Source: Acidobacteriota bacterium | GTDB taxonomy: Bacteria; Acidobacteriota; UBA6911 | Direction: 5' to 3' | Assembly (NCBI GenBank): GCA_012719455.1 | Contig: JAAYAJ010000060.1 | Location: 1 to 64,000, forward strand | Length of the DNA: 64,000 nt | Shown: positions 7,594 to 16,026 of the stretch, one piece after another | How positions within the stretch are numbered: position 1 is the stretch's first letter | How the letters are laid out: the number at the start of each line of letters is the position of its first letter | Notes under the pieces: generated by a model | What the model was told of the DNA's origin: nothing | The model's database searches: none | Seen by the model: only the letters and a program-made list of their open reading frames with translations | Translations under genes and position numbers: made by a program

Positions 7594-8973
7594 CTACCGG
7601 CGCCGGCCGCGCATTTCGGCCTGGAGCCGGAGGGCTTCCTGGTTTTCCCGGTCCCAGCGCAGCACCTCCGCGACCTGCGCCTCCGCCCTGCGTCTGAGCC
7701 CCGCCTCGAGATAGATCCGGGCCAGTTCCAGGCGGCTGTCGAACCGGAGCGGGTCCAGCTCGATCGCCTTCAGCAGGTGCCCTTCGGCGCTCTTCTGCAT
7801 CCGCGGCAGGCGGGCTTCGGCCATCCCCAGGGCGTGGCGGTAGGCCGCATGCTCGGGACGGAGCCACACGCTCCCCTTCAGCCGCTCGGCCGCCTGCGCG
7901 AACTCCCCCCGGGCCAGCAGCGCCCGCCCGCTCCGGTAGAGGGTGTCCGCGGTCTTTTGGTCGTCTTCTTTGGTCGCCTTCTTTTCCGCCCCGGCGGCGA
8001 GCGAACGGTCGTAAGCGGCGCGGGCGGCGGGGTCCCGGAGCGTCGACCAGGCTTCGTTGACGGCGGCGAAGAGGCGCTGGGCCGATGCGCGCACCGCCGT
8101 CCCATGCTCCGCCGATTGAAAGCGGTCGGGGTGGAAGCGCCGGGCGAGGGCGTGATAGGCGTCCCGGATCGCGTTCGGGCGGGCGTCGGGGGGGACCTCC
8201 AGGAGGTCGTACAGGGTGCCGCCGGCCGCGCGCTCCAGCCTCTCTTCCAGTTCCCGGTCCGCCGAGGGGGGTTCCACCGGGGCCGCGACCTCCCCGACTT
8301 CCTTGCCCGGTTCGAAGCGCGCCCGTCCCAGCAGGGCCAGGACCAGGAGAACCTCTTCCGGCCGGTCGGCGCCCGGGCGCAGGATTTCGACAAGCTCCGT
8401 GGTGCGCCGCGGCTGCTCGAGCGCGGCAAGCGCCGTCGCCTCTCCCCGGTCCCAGGGGAGGTCCGCGGTCCCGGCCGGGGACCAGCTCCCCGCGGCGTAA
8501 CCGGCCGGGAGGGAGACCAGGCGGGAGGAGACGGCGCGGCGCGCCGAGGCCACCAGGGCCTCGGGCAGCGGCAGGGCGAGGTTCAGCCGGTCCGGGAGCA
8601 ACCCTTCCCCCTGGTAAAAACGGAGGAGGGGGTCCTTCCACGCCCACAGGGAGGCCAGGATGGCGATCGCCTGCTCGCGCCGCCCCTCGGCCACCTTGGG
8701 CGCCCCGGCAAGCGAGCGGAGGGCTTCTTCGAGGCCGCGCCCCCCTTTCATCAGGGAGGTGACCTCCCGGAGGGCCGGTTTGGGGAGCGCCCCCTGGGCG
8801 ACCATGATCCGGGCCAGGTGTTCGCCGGGCAGGTTGCTTTCCGCCCCGGCCAGGGTCCCCCCGATCAGCAGCAGCTGTTTTTTTTCCTTCCCGCGCTCGA
8901 AGCGCAGCACGCCGCTCTGCCCCTCCCGGTGCATTTCGAGGAGGATAGGGGTGAGATTTCCGTGGTTGGCCAT
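7594..8973 (-). CDS. DUF4388 - J domain - TPR protein
   Basis: 459 residues in three parts. Residues 1-110 resemble the DUF4388/PatA-like N-terminal domain found on Myxococcota and Acidobacteriota signalling proteins (LLEMHREGQSGVLRF). Residues about 250-310 form a J domain (YDLLEVPPDARPNAIRDAYH) with the HPD tripeptide at 281-283, the residues that stimulate DnaK ATPase. Residues about 335-455 contain TPR-like helical repeats. It is not a canonical DnaJ: there is no Gly/Phe region or zinc-finger domain. A DnaK co-chaperone devoted to a particular complex is likely, but the client is unknown. No signal peptide, so cytoplasmic. Confidence 0.75.
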   Translation of the reverse strand: MANHGNLTPILLEMHREGQSGVLRFERGKEKKQLLLIGGTLAGAESNLPGEHLARIMVAQGALPKPALREVTSLMKGGRGLEEALRSLAGAPKVAEGRREQAIAILASLWAWKDPLLRFYQGEGLLPDRLNLALPLPEALVASARRAVSSRLVSLPAGYAAGSWSPAGTADLPWDRGEATALAALEQPRRTTELVEILRPGADRPEEVLLVLALLGRARFEPGKEVGEVAAPVEPPSADRELEERLERAAGGTLYDLLEVPPDARPNAIRDAYHALARRFHPDRFQSAEHGTAVRASAQRLFAAVNEAWSTLRDPAARAAYDRSLAAGAEKKATKEDDQKTADTLYRSGRALLARGEFAQAAERLKGSVWLRPEHAAYRHALGMAEARLPRMQKSAEGHLLKAIELDPLRFDSRLELARIYLEAGLRRRAEAQVAEVLRWDRENQEALRLQAEMRGRRR

Positions 8974-9025
8974 ATTCGGCCACCTTATCGGATGATCGGG
9001 GCGGGAGGGTTAGGCGGGCGGGGCC

Positions 9026-9754
9026 TCAGCCCCTGCCGGTGAACCAGTACAGGCAGAGGGCCGCGGCGTCGTAGGCGCCGTGGGCCACCATCGGCGCCAC
9101 CAGGCTCCCCCGCGCGAGGTAGAGGAGGCCGAACACGAGGCCGAACAGGGTCGCGAGGATCATCCCCTGGACCCCCTGCAGGTAGTGTCCCGCCCCGAAG
9201 GCCAGGCTCCACAGGAGCAGCCCGACGCCGAACCCCCCAAGGTGGTGGCCGAAGCGGTTGAGGATAAAGGCGCGCTGCAGTTCTTCCTTGACGCCGCCCG
9301 CAACCAGGGTGACGGCAAGGAACAGGGCCAGGTCGGCGGGGGTGTGGATGATGTCCGTCAGCGGGTTGCGTTCGAGGTAGTGCCCGGGCAGGTAGAGGAA
9401 AAAGAGGCGGCCGACGACCTGTTGACAGAGCAACAGGAGCGGGGCGATCGCGAGCCCGACCAGGACGTTCGACTTCCAGCGCCGCCGGCCCGCGTCCAGG
9501 TCGCGCACCCGCTCCCGGTTGACCCGGAGCAGGGCGAAGAGGAGGAGAAACAGGATGGCCGCCTCCACCAGGAGAAAGAGGGCGACCCCTGCGGCCCCGC
9601 CGGAAAGGAGCTCGACCCGTTCCCCCCGGACCAGCGCGAGGGCCAGGCCGGCCAGGAAGCTCGACACCACCCCCGACACCAGCAGGATCTCGAACAGGGC
9701 CCGCAGCCGCTCCGGGTGCGGGGCCGGGTCGACGGCAAAGGGGGAGCGGTTCAT
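9026..9754 (-). CDS. CPBP family intramembrane metalloprotease
   Basis: 242 residues with about six to eight hydrophobic spans. The CPBP (Abi/CAAX protease) core is in the second half: E157-E158 in GGVKEELQRAF, FGAGH about 30 residues later, and MVAHGAYD near 225. The usual first motif is EExxxR. Here it reads EELQR, with Arg one residue early, a spacing I associate with an environmental subfamily. Substrate unknown; relatives cleave prenylated proteins or peptides in the membrane. It stands alone between the J-domain gene and a divergent secreted-protein gene. Confidence 0.8.
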   Translation of the reverse strand: MNRSPFAVDPAPHPERLRALFEILLVSGVVSSFLAGLALALVRGERVELLSGGAAGVALFLLVEAAILFLLLFALLRVNRERVRDLDAGRRRWKSNVLVGLAIAPLLLLCQQVVGRLFFLYLPGHYLERNPLTDIIHTPADLALFLAVTLVAGGVKEELQRAFILNRFGHHLGGFGVGLLLWSLAFGAGHYLQGVQGMILATLFGLVFGLLYLARGSLVAPMVAHGAYDAAALCLYWFTGRG

Positions 9755-9923
9755 GCCCAGAACCTACCAGCGGGGGCGGGGAGAAGTCAAGCCGGCCGAA
9801 GGGAAGGATTTTCAGTTGTTTATCCCCACTGCGACCGATCGGTGAACCCTTTGGCCGCCGCGTGAATCCATCATGTAGATTAAAGGTTTGGAAGCGTCCA
9901 TGGTCTCGTGCAAGAATTGGGGT

Positions 9924-10475
9924 ATGAACCACAGGGTGGGGCTCGGTCTGTTGCTGGTGTTTGCGCTCCTGGCGGCCGGGGTGTGCGCAGCGGCCGGTGA
10001 CGCCGCGCTTCCCCAGGGGACCCGCATCACCCTGCAGTTGAACAACTCGCTGAGTACCCGGTCGAGCGGGGAGGGGGACCCCTTCACGGCGGTCGTGACC
10101 ACCCCCGTCTACCGGGAGGGGCGGATCGTGATTCCCAAGGGGAGCGTGGTCGACGGCAGCGTGGCCCGTGTCCTCCGCCCCGGCCGGCTCAAGGGGAAGG
10201 CGCTCATAGACCTCAAGTTCCAGTCGATCAGCATCCCGGGGCGGGGGGAGCGGGAGATCGTCGCCACCCTGGACCGGGTCGATGTCGAGGGGGGCGGCCG
10301 CGCCGCGCTGGAGAAGGGGAACAGCGCCCTCCCCACCGCGAAAGCCGGCGTCGGCGCGCTGTCGGTGGGGGAGAAGGGGTCCGTTTTCAGTTCGCAGGGG
10401 CTGGACCTGGAGATCCCGCGCGGGTCCACCCTCGATATCCAGCTCGAGCGCCCGCTGGCGATCCCCGGGGAGTAG
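9924..10475 (+). CDS. Secreted protein of unknown function
   Basis: 183 residues. A Sec signal peptide (MNHRVGLGLLLVFALLAAGV, cleavage near AAAG at about 25) is followed by a small beta-rich domain: LPQGTRITLQLNNSLSTRSSGEG, GRIVIPKGSVVDGSV and LEIPRGSTLDIQLERPL. The repeated I-P-x-G-[ST] turns resemble periplasmic TrbI/VirB10-like or pilus-assembly beta domains, but I cannot assign a family with confidence. ATG 9924 was chosen because the signal peptide starts there. It is convergent with serS. Confidence 0.65.
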   Translation: MNHRVGLGLLLVFALLAAGVCAAAGDAALPQGTRITLQLNNSLSTRSSGEGDPFTAVVTTPVYREGRIVIPKGSVVDGSVARVLRPGRLKGKALIDLKFQSISIPGRGEREIVATLDRVDVEGGGRAALEKGNSALPTAKAGVGALSVGEKGSVFSSQGLDLEIPRGSTLDIQLERPLAIPGE

Positions 10476-10481
10476 CCCGGA

Positions 10482-11759
10482 TCACGATTCCCGGCGGATG
10501 ACGTCCATCCCCCGCATGTAGGGGCGCAGGGCTTCGGGGATCACGACCGTACCGTCCTCCTGCTGGTAGTTCTCCACGATGGCCAGCCAGGTCCGGCCGA
10601 TGGCGAGGCCCGAACCGTTCAGGGTGTGCACGTACTGCTTCCGGCCTTCCTCGCCGCGGAAGCGGATGTTGGCGCGCCGCGCCTGGAAAGCCTCGAAGTT
10701 GCTGCAGGAGGAGATCTCCCGGAAGCGGTTCTGGCTCGGCAGCCACACCTCGATGTCGTAGGTCTTGGCGCTCGAGAACCCCATGTCCCCCGTCGAGAGC
10801 GCCACCACCCGGTGGTGGAGCCCCAGCCGCTCCAGCACCTCGGCCGCGTCCCGCGTCAGGGCCTCCAGCTCGTCGTACGAACGCGCCGGGTCGGCGAATT
10901 TCACCAACTCCACCTTGTTGAACTGGTGCTGCCGGATCAGCCCCCGGACGTCCTTGCCGTAGGAGCCGGCCTCGCTCCGGAAGCAGGCGGTGTAGGAGAC
11001 GAATTTCCGCGGCAGGTCGGCGGCGTCCAGCGTCTCGTCCCGGTAGAGGTTCGTCACCGGCACCTCGGCCGTCGGAATCAGGTAGTAGTCCGTCTCCTCG
11101 ACGTGGAAGAGGTCCTGGGCGAACTTGGGGAGGTTGCCGGTGCCGAACAGGCTGGCCGAGTTGGCCATCAGGGGGGGGAGGACCTCCCGGTACCCGTGCT
11201 CCCGCGTGTGCAGGTCGAGCATGAAGCCGATGAGCGCCCGCTCGAGCAGCGCCCCCGCGCCGACGAGGAGGGAGAAGCGCGCGCCGGCGATCTTGGCCGC
11301 GCGGTCCATGTCCAGGATGCCGAGGGCGGTTCCCAGGTCCACGTGGTCCTGGGGCTCGAAGTCGAACTCCGGCGCCTGTCCCCAGCGGCGCACCTCGACG
11401 TTGGCGTTTTCGTCCTTTCCGATCGGCACCGATTCGTGCGGCAGGTTGGGGATGGAGTGCAGGCACGCGTTCAGGCGCTCCTCGGCGGCGCGGGCGGCCT
11501 CCTCGAGCGTCTTGATCTCCGCGGAGATCTCCTTCACCCGGGCCTGTTCGGCCGCGGTGTCCCCCCCCGCGCGCTTCGCTTTTCCGATCGCCTCCGAGGC
11601 CTCGTTGCGCCTCCTCCGGAGTTCCTCGCTCCGCGCCAGGAACCCCTTCCAGTCGGCGTCGGCGGCCACCAGCTCGTCGAGCGGGTAGGCGCCCCCCCGG
11701 GCGGCCAGCCGTTCCTTTACCAAATCCAGGTTTTCCCGCACGAAGTTCTTGTCCAGCAT
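10482..11759 (-). CDS. serS: Serine--tRNA ligase
   Basis: 425 residues, normal for class II seryl-tRNA synthetase, which charges tRNA-Ser and tRNA-Sec in the cytoplasm. The N-terminal antiparallel coiled-coil arm (about 1-110, [20 protein letters not shown]) precedes the catalytic domain. Motif 2 lies around [21 protein letters not shown], and motif 3 around [19 protein letters not shown]. The frame stays open far upstream because of GC bias, but homology begins at the ATG at 11759. It is divergent from galU across about 105 bases. Confidence 0.96.
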   Translation of the reverse strand: MLDKNFVRENLDLVKERLAARGGAYPLDELVAADADWKGFLARSEELRRRRNEASEAIGKAKRAGGDTAAEQARVKEISAEIKTLEEAARAAEERLNACLHSIPNLPHESVPIGKDENANVEVRRWGQAPEFDFEPQDHVDLGTALGILDMDRAAKIAGARFSLLVGAGALLERALIGFMLDLHTREHGYREVLPPLMANSASLFGTGNLPKFAQDLFHVEETDYYLIPTAEVPVTNLYRDETLDAADLPRKFVSYTACFRSEAGSYGKDVRGLIRQHQFNKVELVKFADPARSYDELEALTRDAAEVLERLGLHHRVVALSTGDMGFSSAKTYDIEVWLPSQNRFREISSCSNFEAFQARRANIRFRGEEGRKQYVHTLNGSGLAIGRTWLAIVENYQQEDGTVVIPEALRPYMRGMDVIRRES

Positions 11760-11803
11760 GCCCTTTTCCTTTGCTTGGTCGAATGTCTGTGCGCATTCTA
11801 CCA

Positions 11804-11832
11804 TTGACTTTGACGGATGCCATTGTTTCAAT
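11804..11832 (+). promoter_or_regulatory. Possible sigma-70 promoter for galU
   Basis: TTGACT at 11804-11809 and TTCAAT at 11827-11832 are separated by 17 bases in the serS/galU divergent spacer. The -35 matches five of six consensus bases and the -10 only four, so this is a tentative call. Confidence 0.3.
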
Positions 11833-11864
11833 CGTTTTTCCGGAAACAACAGGGGGCGGGCACG

Positions 11865-12761
11865 ATGGCTGGAATCAGGCGGGCGGTATTTCCGGCGGCG
11901 GGGTTGGGAACCCGGTTCCTCCCGGCCACCAAGGCGCAGCCGAAGGAGATGCTGCCGCTGGTGGACAAGCCGCTCATCCAGTACGCGGTGGAGGAGGCGG
12001 TCGCCTCGGGGCTGGAGAGCCTGGTGATCGTCACCGGCCGGGGGAAGAACGCGATCGAGGATCATTTCGACGTGTCCTACGAGCTGGAAAGGACCCTCGA
12101 GGAGCGGGGCAAGCCGGAACTGCTCCGCGTGGTGCAGGCGGTATCGGACATGGTCCGGATCGCCTACATCCGCCAGAAGGAGGCGCTCGGGCTCGGCCAC
12201 GCCGTCCTGACGGCGCGGGACCTGGTGGACGGGGAGCCGTTCGCGGTGCTGCTGGGGGACGACGTCATCATCACGGACGGCGGGGAGACGGGGGACACCC
12301 CCTGCATCCGCCAGCTGATGGATATCCACGAAAAGCATGGGACCGGCGTCGTGGCCGTGATGGAGGTGCCGGAGGAGGAGACCGGCCGCTACGGGGTGGT
12401 CAAGGCGCGCCCGCTCGACGAACCGGGGGTGTTCGAGGTCGAGGACATGGTGGAGAAGCCGGGACCCGGGGAGGCTCCCTCCAATTTGGCCATCATCGGC
12501 CGGTATATCCTGACCCCTGCCGTTTTCCCCGCCCTGGAGGAGACGGGCCGGGGGAGCGGGGGGGAGATCCAGCTGACCGACGGCCTCCGCCGGTTGCTCG
12601 GCGGCGAGCGGGTGCTGGCCTGTAAATTCAGGGGACGGCGGCTGGACGCCGGGGACAAGCTCGGGTTTCTCCAGGCGACGGTCGAGTGCGCGCTGCGCAA
12701 CGAGGAGCTGGGGCCGGCGTTCGGCGCCTGGCTCCGGGCGCTCGACCTGGAAGGGTTCTGA
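11865..12761 (+). CDS. galU: UTP--glucose-1-phosphate uridylyltransferase
   Basis: About 298 residues. It makes UDP-glucose from UTP and glucose 1-phosphate for polysaccharide and glycolipid synthesis. The nucleotide-binding signature [19 protein letters not shown] is at about residues 13-31, followed by [12 protein letters not shown] and further GalU blocks [18 protein letters not shown] and [24 protein letters not shown] 11865 follows an AGGGGGCGGG element; an ATG at 11817 would add 16 poorly conserved residues. The purine genes follow on the same strand after 33 bases. Confidence 0.93.
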   Translation: MAGIRRAVFPAAGLGTRFLPATKAQPKEMLPLVDKPLIQYAVEEAVASGLESLVIVTGRGKNAIEDHFDVSYELERTLEERGKPELLRVVQAVSDMVRIAYIRQKEALGLGHAVLTARDLVDGEPFAVLLGDDVIITDGGETGDTPCIRQLMDIHEKHGTGVVAVMEVPEEETGRYGVVKARPLDEPGVFEVEDMVEKPGPGEAPSNLAIIGRYILTPAVFPALEETGRGSGGEIQLTDGLRRLLGGERVLACKFRGRRLDAGDKLGFLQATVECALRNEELGPAFGAWLRALDLEGF

Positions 12762-12794
12762 AGCGCCGACAACCGAAGAGTGCGAGGCGATGAT

Positions 12795-14099
12795 ATGAGA
12801 GTCTTGGTGATCGGGTCCGGGGGAAGGGAGCACGTGTTGGTCTGGAAACTGCTCCAGGGTTCCAGGGTGGAAATGGTCCTGTGTGCGCCGGGCAACGGCG
12901 GCATCGCCCGCACCGCCCGCTGCGTGCCGGTCCGGGATACGGACGCCGACGGGATCGTCGACCTGGCGCGGCGGGAGCGGATCGACCTGGTGGTCGTGGG
13001 ACCCGAGGCGCCGCTGGCCGCCGGGCTCGTGAACCGGCTGGAGGCCGAAGGGATCCGGGCGCTGGGACCCACGCGCGCGGCGGCGCAACTGGAGTCGAGC
13101 AAGGTCTTCTCCAAGGACTTCATGGCGCGCCACGGGATCCCGACGGCGCGCTGCACCATCTACCGGGACCCGCAGGCCGCCACAAGCTGGCTGCGCTCGG
13201 CGGAAGCCGAGTACCCCATCGTGGTGAAGGCCGACGGCCTGGCCGCGGGGAAGGGGGTGGTGGTCGCCCGGGACGCCGGGGAGGCGTGCGACGCCGTGAG
13301 CCGGATCATGGTGGAACGGGAATTCGGCTCGGCCGGCAACCGGGTCATCGTCGAGGAGTTTCTCCAGGGGATCGAAGCCTCCTACATCGTCTTCACCGAC
13401 GGCAGGACCGTCCTGCCCGCCGTGGCCGCGCGCGACCACAAGGCCGCGTTCGACGGCGACCGGGGGCCCAACACGGGGGGGATGGGGGCTTATTCGTGCG
13501 ACGACATCCTCGGCCCCGCCCTCGAGCGGGAGGTGCTCGAAAAAGTCATTCAACCCGTGATCGACGGGATGCGGAGTGAAGGGCATCCCTTCAAGGGGAT
13601 CCTCTACGCCGGGCTGATGCTGACCGAGGGGGGGCCCAGGGTGCTGGAGTTCAACGTCCGGATGGGGGACCCGGAATGCCAGGTGATCCTCCCCCGGCTC
13701 CGGAGCGATTTCGCCGAGCTGTGCGCCGCCGTCTGCGACGGGCGGCTGGCGGACTACAAGGCCGAATGGAGCCCCGACGCCGCCGTGTGCGTGGTGCTCG
13801 CGTCCGGCGGGTACCCCGGGCACTACGAGCGGGGAAAGAGGATCACGGGGCTGGACATGGCGGGTGAAAACCCCCGCGTGGCCGTCTTCCACGCCGGGAC
13901 GCGGATCGAGGGGGACGCGCTCGTCACCGACGGCGGGAGGGTGCTGGGGGTCACGGCCCTGGACCGGGACCTGGCCGGGGCGATCATGCAGGCCTACGAG
14001 GGGGTCAACAAGATCCATTTCGAGGGGATGCAATACCGCCGGGATATCGGGGCGAAAGGGTTGAAAGCGGGCGCGCAGCCGTCCGGGCCGCGCCCATAG
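12795..14099 (+). CDS. purD: Phosphoribosylamine--glycine ligase
   Basis: 434 residues, ATP-grasp family. It joins glycine to 5-phosphoribosylamine, the second step of purine synthesis. Recognisable blocks are [13 protein letters not shown] at the start, [17 protein letters not shown] near 70, the ATP-grasp segment [16 protein letters not shown] near 145, [15 protein letters not shown] near 225 and [12 protein letters not shown] near 290. The start at 12795 fits the conserved N terminus and has GCGAGG upstream. purE follows after 13 bases, so the two are likely one operon. Confidence 0.96.
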   Translation: MRVLVIGSGGREHVLVWKLLQGSRVEMVLCAPGNGGIARTARCVPVRDTDADGIVDLARRERIDLVVVGPEAPLAAGLVNRLEAEGIRALGPTRAAAQLESSKVFSKDFMARHGIPTARCTIYRDPQAATSWLRSAEAEYPIVVKADGLAAGKGVVVARDAGEACDAVSRIMVEREFGSAGNRVIVEEFLQGIEASYIVFTDGRTVLPAVAARDHKAAFDGDRGPNTGGMGAYSCDDILGPALEREVLEKVIQPVIDGMRSEGHPFKGILYAGLMLTEGGPRVLEFNVRMGDPECQVILPRLRSDFAELCAAVCDGRLADYKAEWSPDAAVCVVLASGGYPGHYERGKRITGLDMAGENPRVAVFHAGTRIEGDALVTDGGRVLGVTALDRDLAGAIMQAYEGVNKIHFEGMQYRRDIGAKGLKAGAQPSGPRP

Positions 14100-14112
14100 C
14101 GAGGAGATTGCC

Positions 14113-14619
14113 ATGAACGGACCGAAAGTGGCGGTGGTGCTGGGGAGCGATTCCGACCTCCCCGTCATCCGGGAGATGCTCGATCTCCTGAAGGAATTCG
14201 ATGTCGCGTACGAGGTGACCATCTCGAGCGCCCACCGCTCCCCGGCGCGCACCCACCACTATGCCGTGGAACTCGAAGCGCGGGGGGTCCAGGTCGTGAT
14301 CGCCTGCGCGGGGGCGGCGGCGCACCTGGCGGGCGTCATCGCGGCCGAGACGATCCTGCCCGTCATCGGCGTCCCGATCGACAGTTCCCCGCTCCAGGGC
14401 CTGGACGCGCTCCTTTCCACCTCGATGATGCCGGCGGGGATCCCGGTGGCGACCATGGGGATCGGGAAGATGGGGGCGGCCAACGCCGCGGTGCTCGCCG
14501 CCCAGATCCTGGCCCGCGGCGACGCCGCGCTGGCCGAACGGCTCCGCGCCTACAAGCGGAAGCTGGCCGACCGGGTTGAGCAGAAGGACCTGGAGCTGCA
14601 GAAAGCGCTGGATGCCTAG
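14113..14619 (+). CDS. purE: 5-(carboxyamino)imidazole ribonucleotide mutase
   Basis: 168 residues, class I PurE. It converts N5-CAIR to CAIR in purine synthesis. Signature blocks are [17 protein letters not shown] at 7-23, the catalytic [12 protein letters not shown] near 38-48, [14 protein letters not shown] near 62-75 and [15 protein letters not shown] near 103. GAGGAG lies upstream of ATG 14113. PurK, its usual partner, is not in this window. The 3' end overlaps the start of mtaB by 8 bases (ATGCCTAG), implying translational coupling. Confidence 0.95.
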   Translation: MNGPKVAVVLGSDSDLPVIREMLDLLKEFDVAYEVTISSAHRSPARTHHYAVELEARGVQVVIACAGAAAHLAGVIAAETILPVIGVPIDSSPLQGLDALLSTSMMPAGIPVATMGIGKMGAANAAVLAAQILARGDAALAERLRAYKRKLADRVEQKDLELQKALDA

Positions 14620-15880
14620 CTTTTACATCCGGACCTTCGGCTGCCGGGCCAACCAGGCCGACAGCGCCGGCATCCGGGCGGCCCTCGCCCCCCTTCCCGA
14701 GACGGGGGACTGGCGCCGGGCCGACCTGGTCGTGGTCAACAGCTGCACCGTCACCCACCGTTCCGACCGCGAGGTGCGCCAGGTCGTGCGCCGCCTGCAC
14801 GGCGGCAACCCCGAAGCCCGCATCGTCGTCACCGGCTGTTACGCCCAGCGCGATCCCGAAGCGGTCGCCGCGCTCCCCGGCGTCCGCCTGGTGGTGGGGA
14901 ACGCCGAGCGCGCGCGCCTTCCCGAATTGCTGAAGGAAACGGCGGACTCCGGCCCGGCCCGCGTGTGCTGGTCCCCCGTCGACACCGCCGCGGAGTGCCC
15001 CCTCCCCCCGATGGGGCGGACCGGGGGGAAGACCCGGCCCCTGGTGAAAATCCAGGACGGCTGCGACTCCGCCTGCGCCTACTGCATCGTCCCCAAGGTG
15101 CGCGGCCCCGGCCGCAGCGCGCGTCCCGAAGCGGTGCTTGCCGAGATCGCCGCGCTCACGGCGGCGGGGTTCCGGGAGATCGTGCTCACCGGGGTGCACC
15201 TGGGCGCCTACGGCCGCAAGCGCGGGGATCATCCGGACCTGGCGGAGCTGCTCGAACGGATCGTCCGGATCCCGGGCCTGGGCCGCGTGCGCCTCAGCAG
15301 CATCGAACCGATGGACTTCGATCCCGGCATCATCCGGCTCGCAGCGGCGGGCCCCGTCATCGCGCACCACTTTCACATTCCGCTGCAGAGCGGGTGCGAC
15401 CGGATCCTCCGCCTCATGCACCGCCCCTACCGCACGGCGCGGTACCGGGAGCTGGTCGGGGAGATCGTGCGCCTGCTTCCCGACGCCGCCATCGGCACCG
15501 ACGTCCTGGTCGGCTTCCCGGGGGAAACGGAGGAGGATTTCGCCGCCGGCTGCGCCCTGCTCGAAGAGCTGCCGCTGGCCTACCTGCACGTCTTCCCCTT
15601 CTCCCCCCGGGAGGGGACGGAGGCGTTCGCGCTTCCCGGCCGCGTCGCGCCGCGCGCGCTCGCCCGCCGGGTCGAGCGCGTGCTCGCCATCGGCCGCGCC
15701 AAGAGCGCCGCCTTCCGCCGCCGCTTCGCCGGGCGCACCCTCCCGGCCATTACCCTGGCGTCGGGTCCGGACGGCACCCGCGTCCTCACCAGCAACTACC
15801 TCTCCGCCCGCATCCCCGATGCGCTCCCCCCCAACCGCCTCATCACCATCCGCCTAAAAACCGGGGACGGACCAGAGTAA
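14612..15880 (+). CDS. mtaB: tRNA (t6A37) methylthiotransferase
   Basis: 422 residues, radical-SAM methylthiotransferase of the MtaB type, which turns t6A37 into ms2t6A37 in tRNAs reading ANN codons. The N-terminal UPF0004 domain supplies three cluster cysteines (TFGCRANQADS, VNSCTVT, VTGCYAQ). The radical-SAM CxxxCxxC is CDSACAYC near residue 150. The HHFHIPLQSGCDRILRLM and IGTDVLVGFPGETEEDF blocks support the family. ATG 14612 is the start that directly precedes the conserved YIRTFGCRAN. The last codons lie inside a 13-bp direct repeat, so the extreme C terminus may be repeat-derived. Confidence 0.93.
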   Translation: MPSFYIRTFGCRANQADSAGIRAALAPLPETGDWRRADLVVVNSCTVTHRSDREVRQVVRRLHGGNPEARIVVTGCYAQRDPEAVAALPGVRLVVGNAERARLPELLKETADSGPARVCWSPVDTAAECPLPPMGRTGGKTRPLVKIQDGCDSACAYCIVPKVRGPGRSARPEAVLAEIAALTAAGFREIVLTGVHLGAYGRKRGDHPDLAELLERIVRIPGLGRVRLSSIEPMDFDPGIIRLAAAGPVIAHHFHIPLQSGCDRILRLMHRPYRTARYRELVGEIVRLLPDAAIGTDVLVGFPGETEEDFAAGCALLEELPLAYLHVFPFSPREGTEAFALPGRVAPRALARRVERVLAIGRAKSAAFRRRFAGRTLPAITLASGPDGTRVLTSNYLSARIPDALPPNRLITIRLKTGDGPE

Positions 15881-15918
15881 AGCACTGGTAATACAGAAGA
15901 TATTTCGGGGACGGACCA
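15862..15918. repeat. 13-bp direct repeat
   Basis: CGGGGACGGACCA occurs at 15862-15874 and again at 15906-15918, 44 bases apart. The first copy covers the last codons and stop region of mtaB. Short GGGGACGG-type words of this kind are dispersed between genes in several bacterial groups, but only these two copies were noticed here. Confidence 0.5.
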
Positions 15919-16026
15919 CAACAATCATAAGATTATCGTAGTGAATGGAGCAGGGGGCATTCCGATCACCACGGCCGCTTCGCCCTTTAGACCCCCTGGC
16001 TCACGGCGCCGGAATGCGGAAATCCG

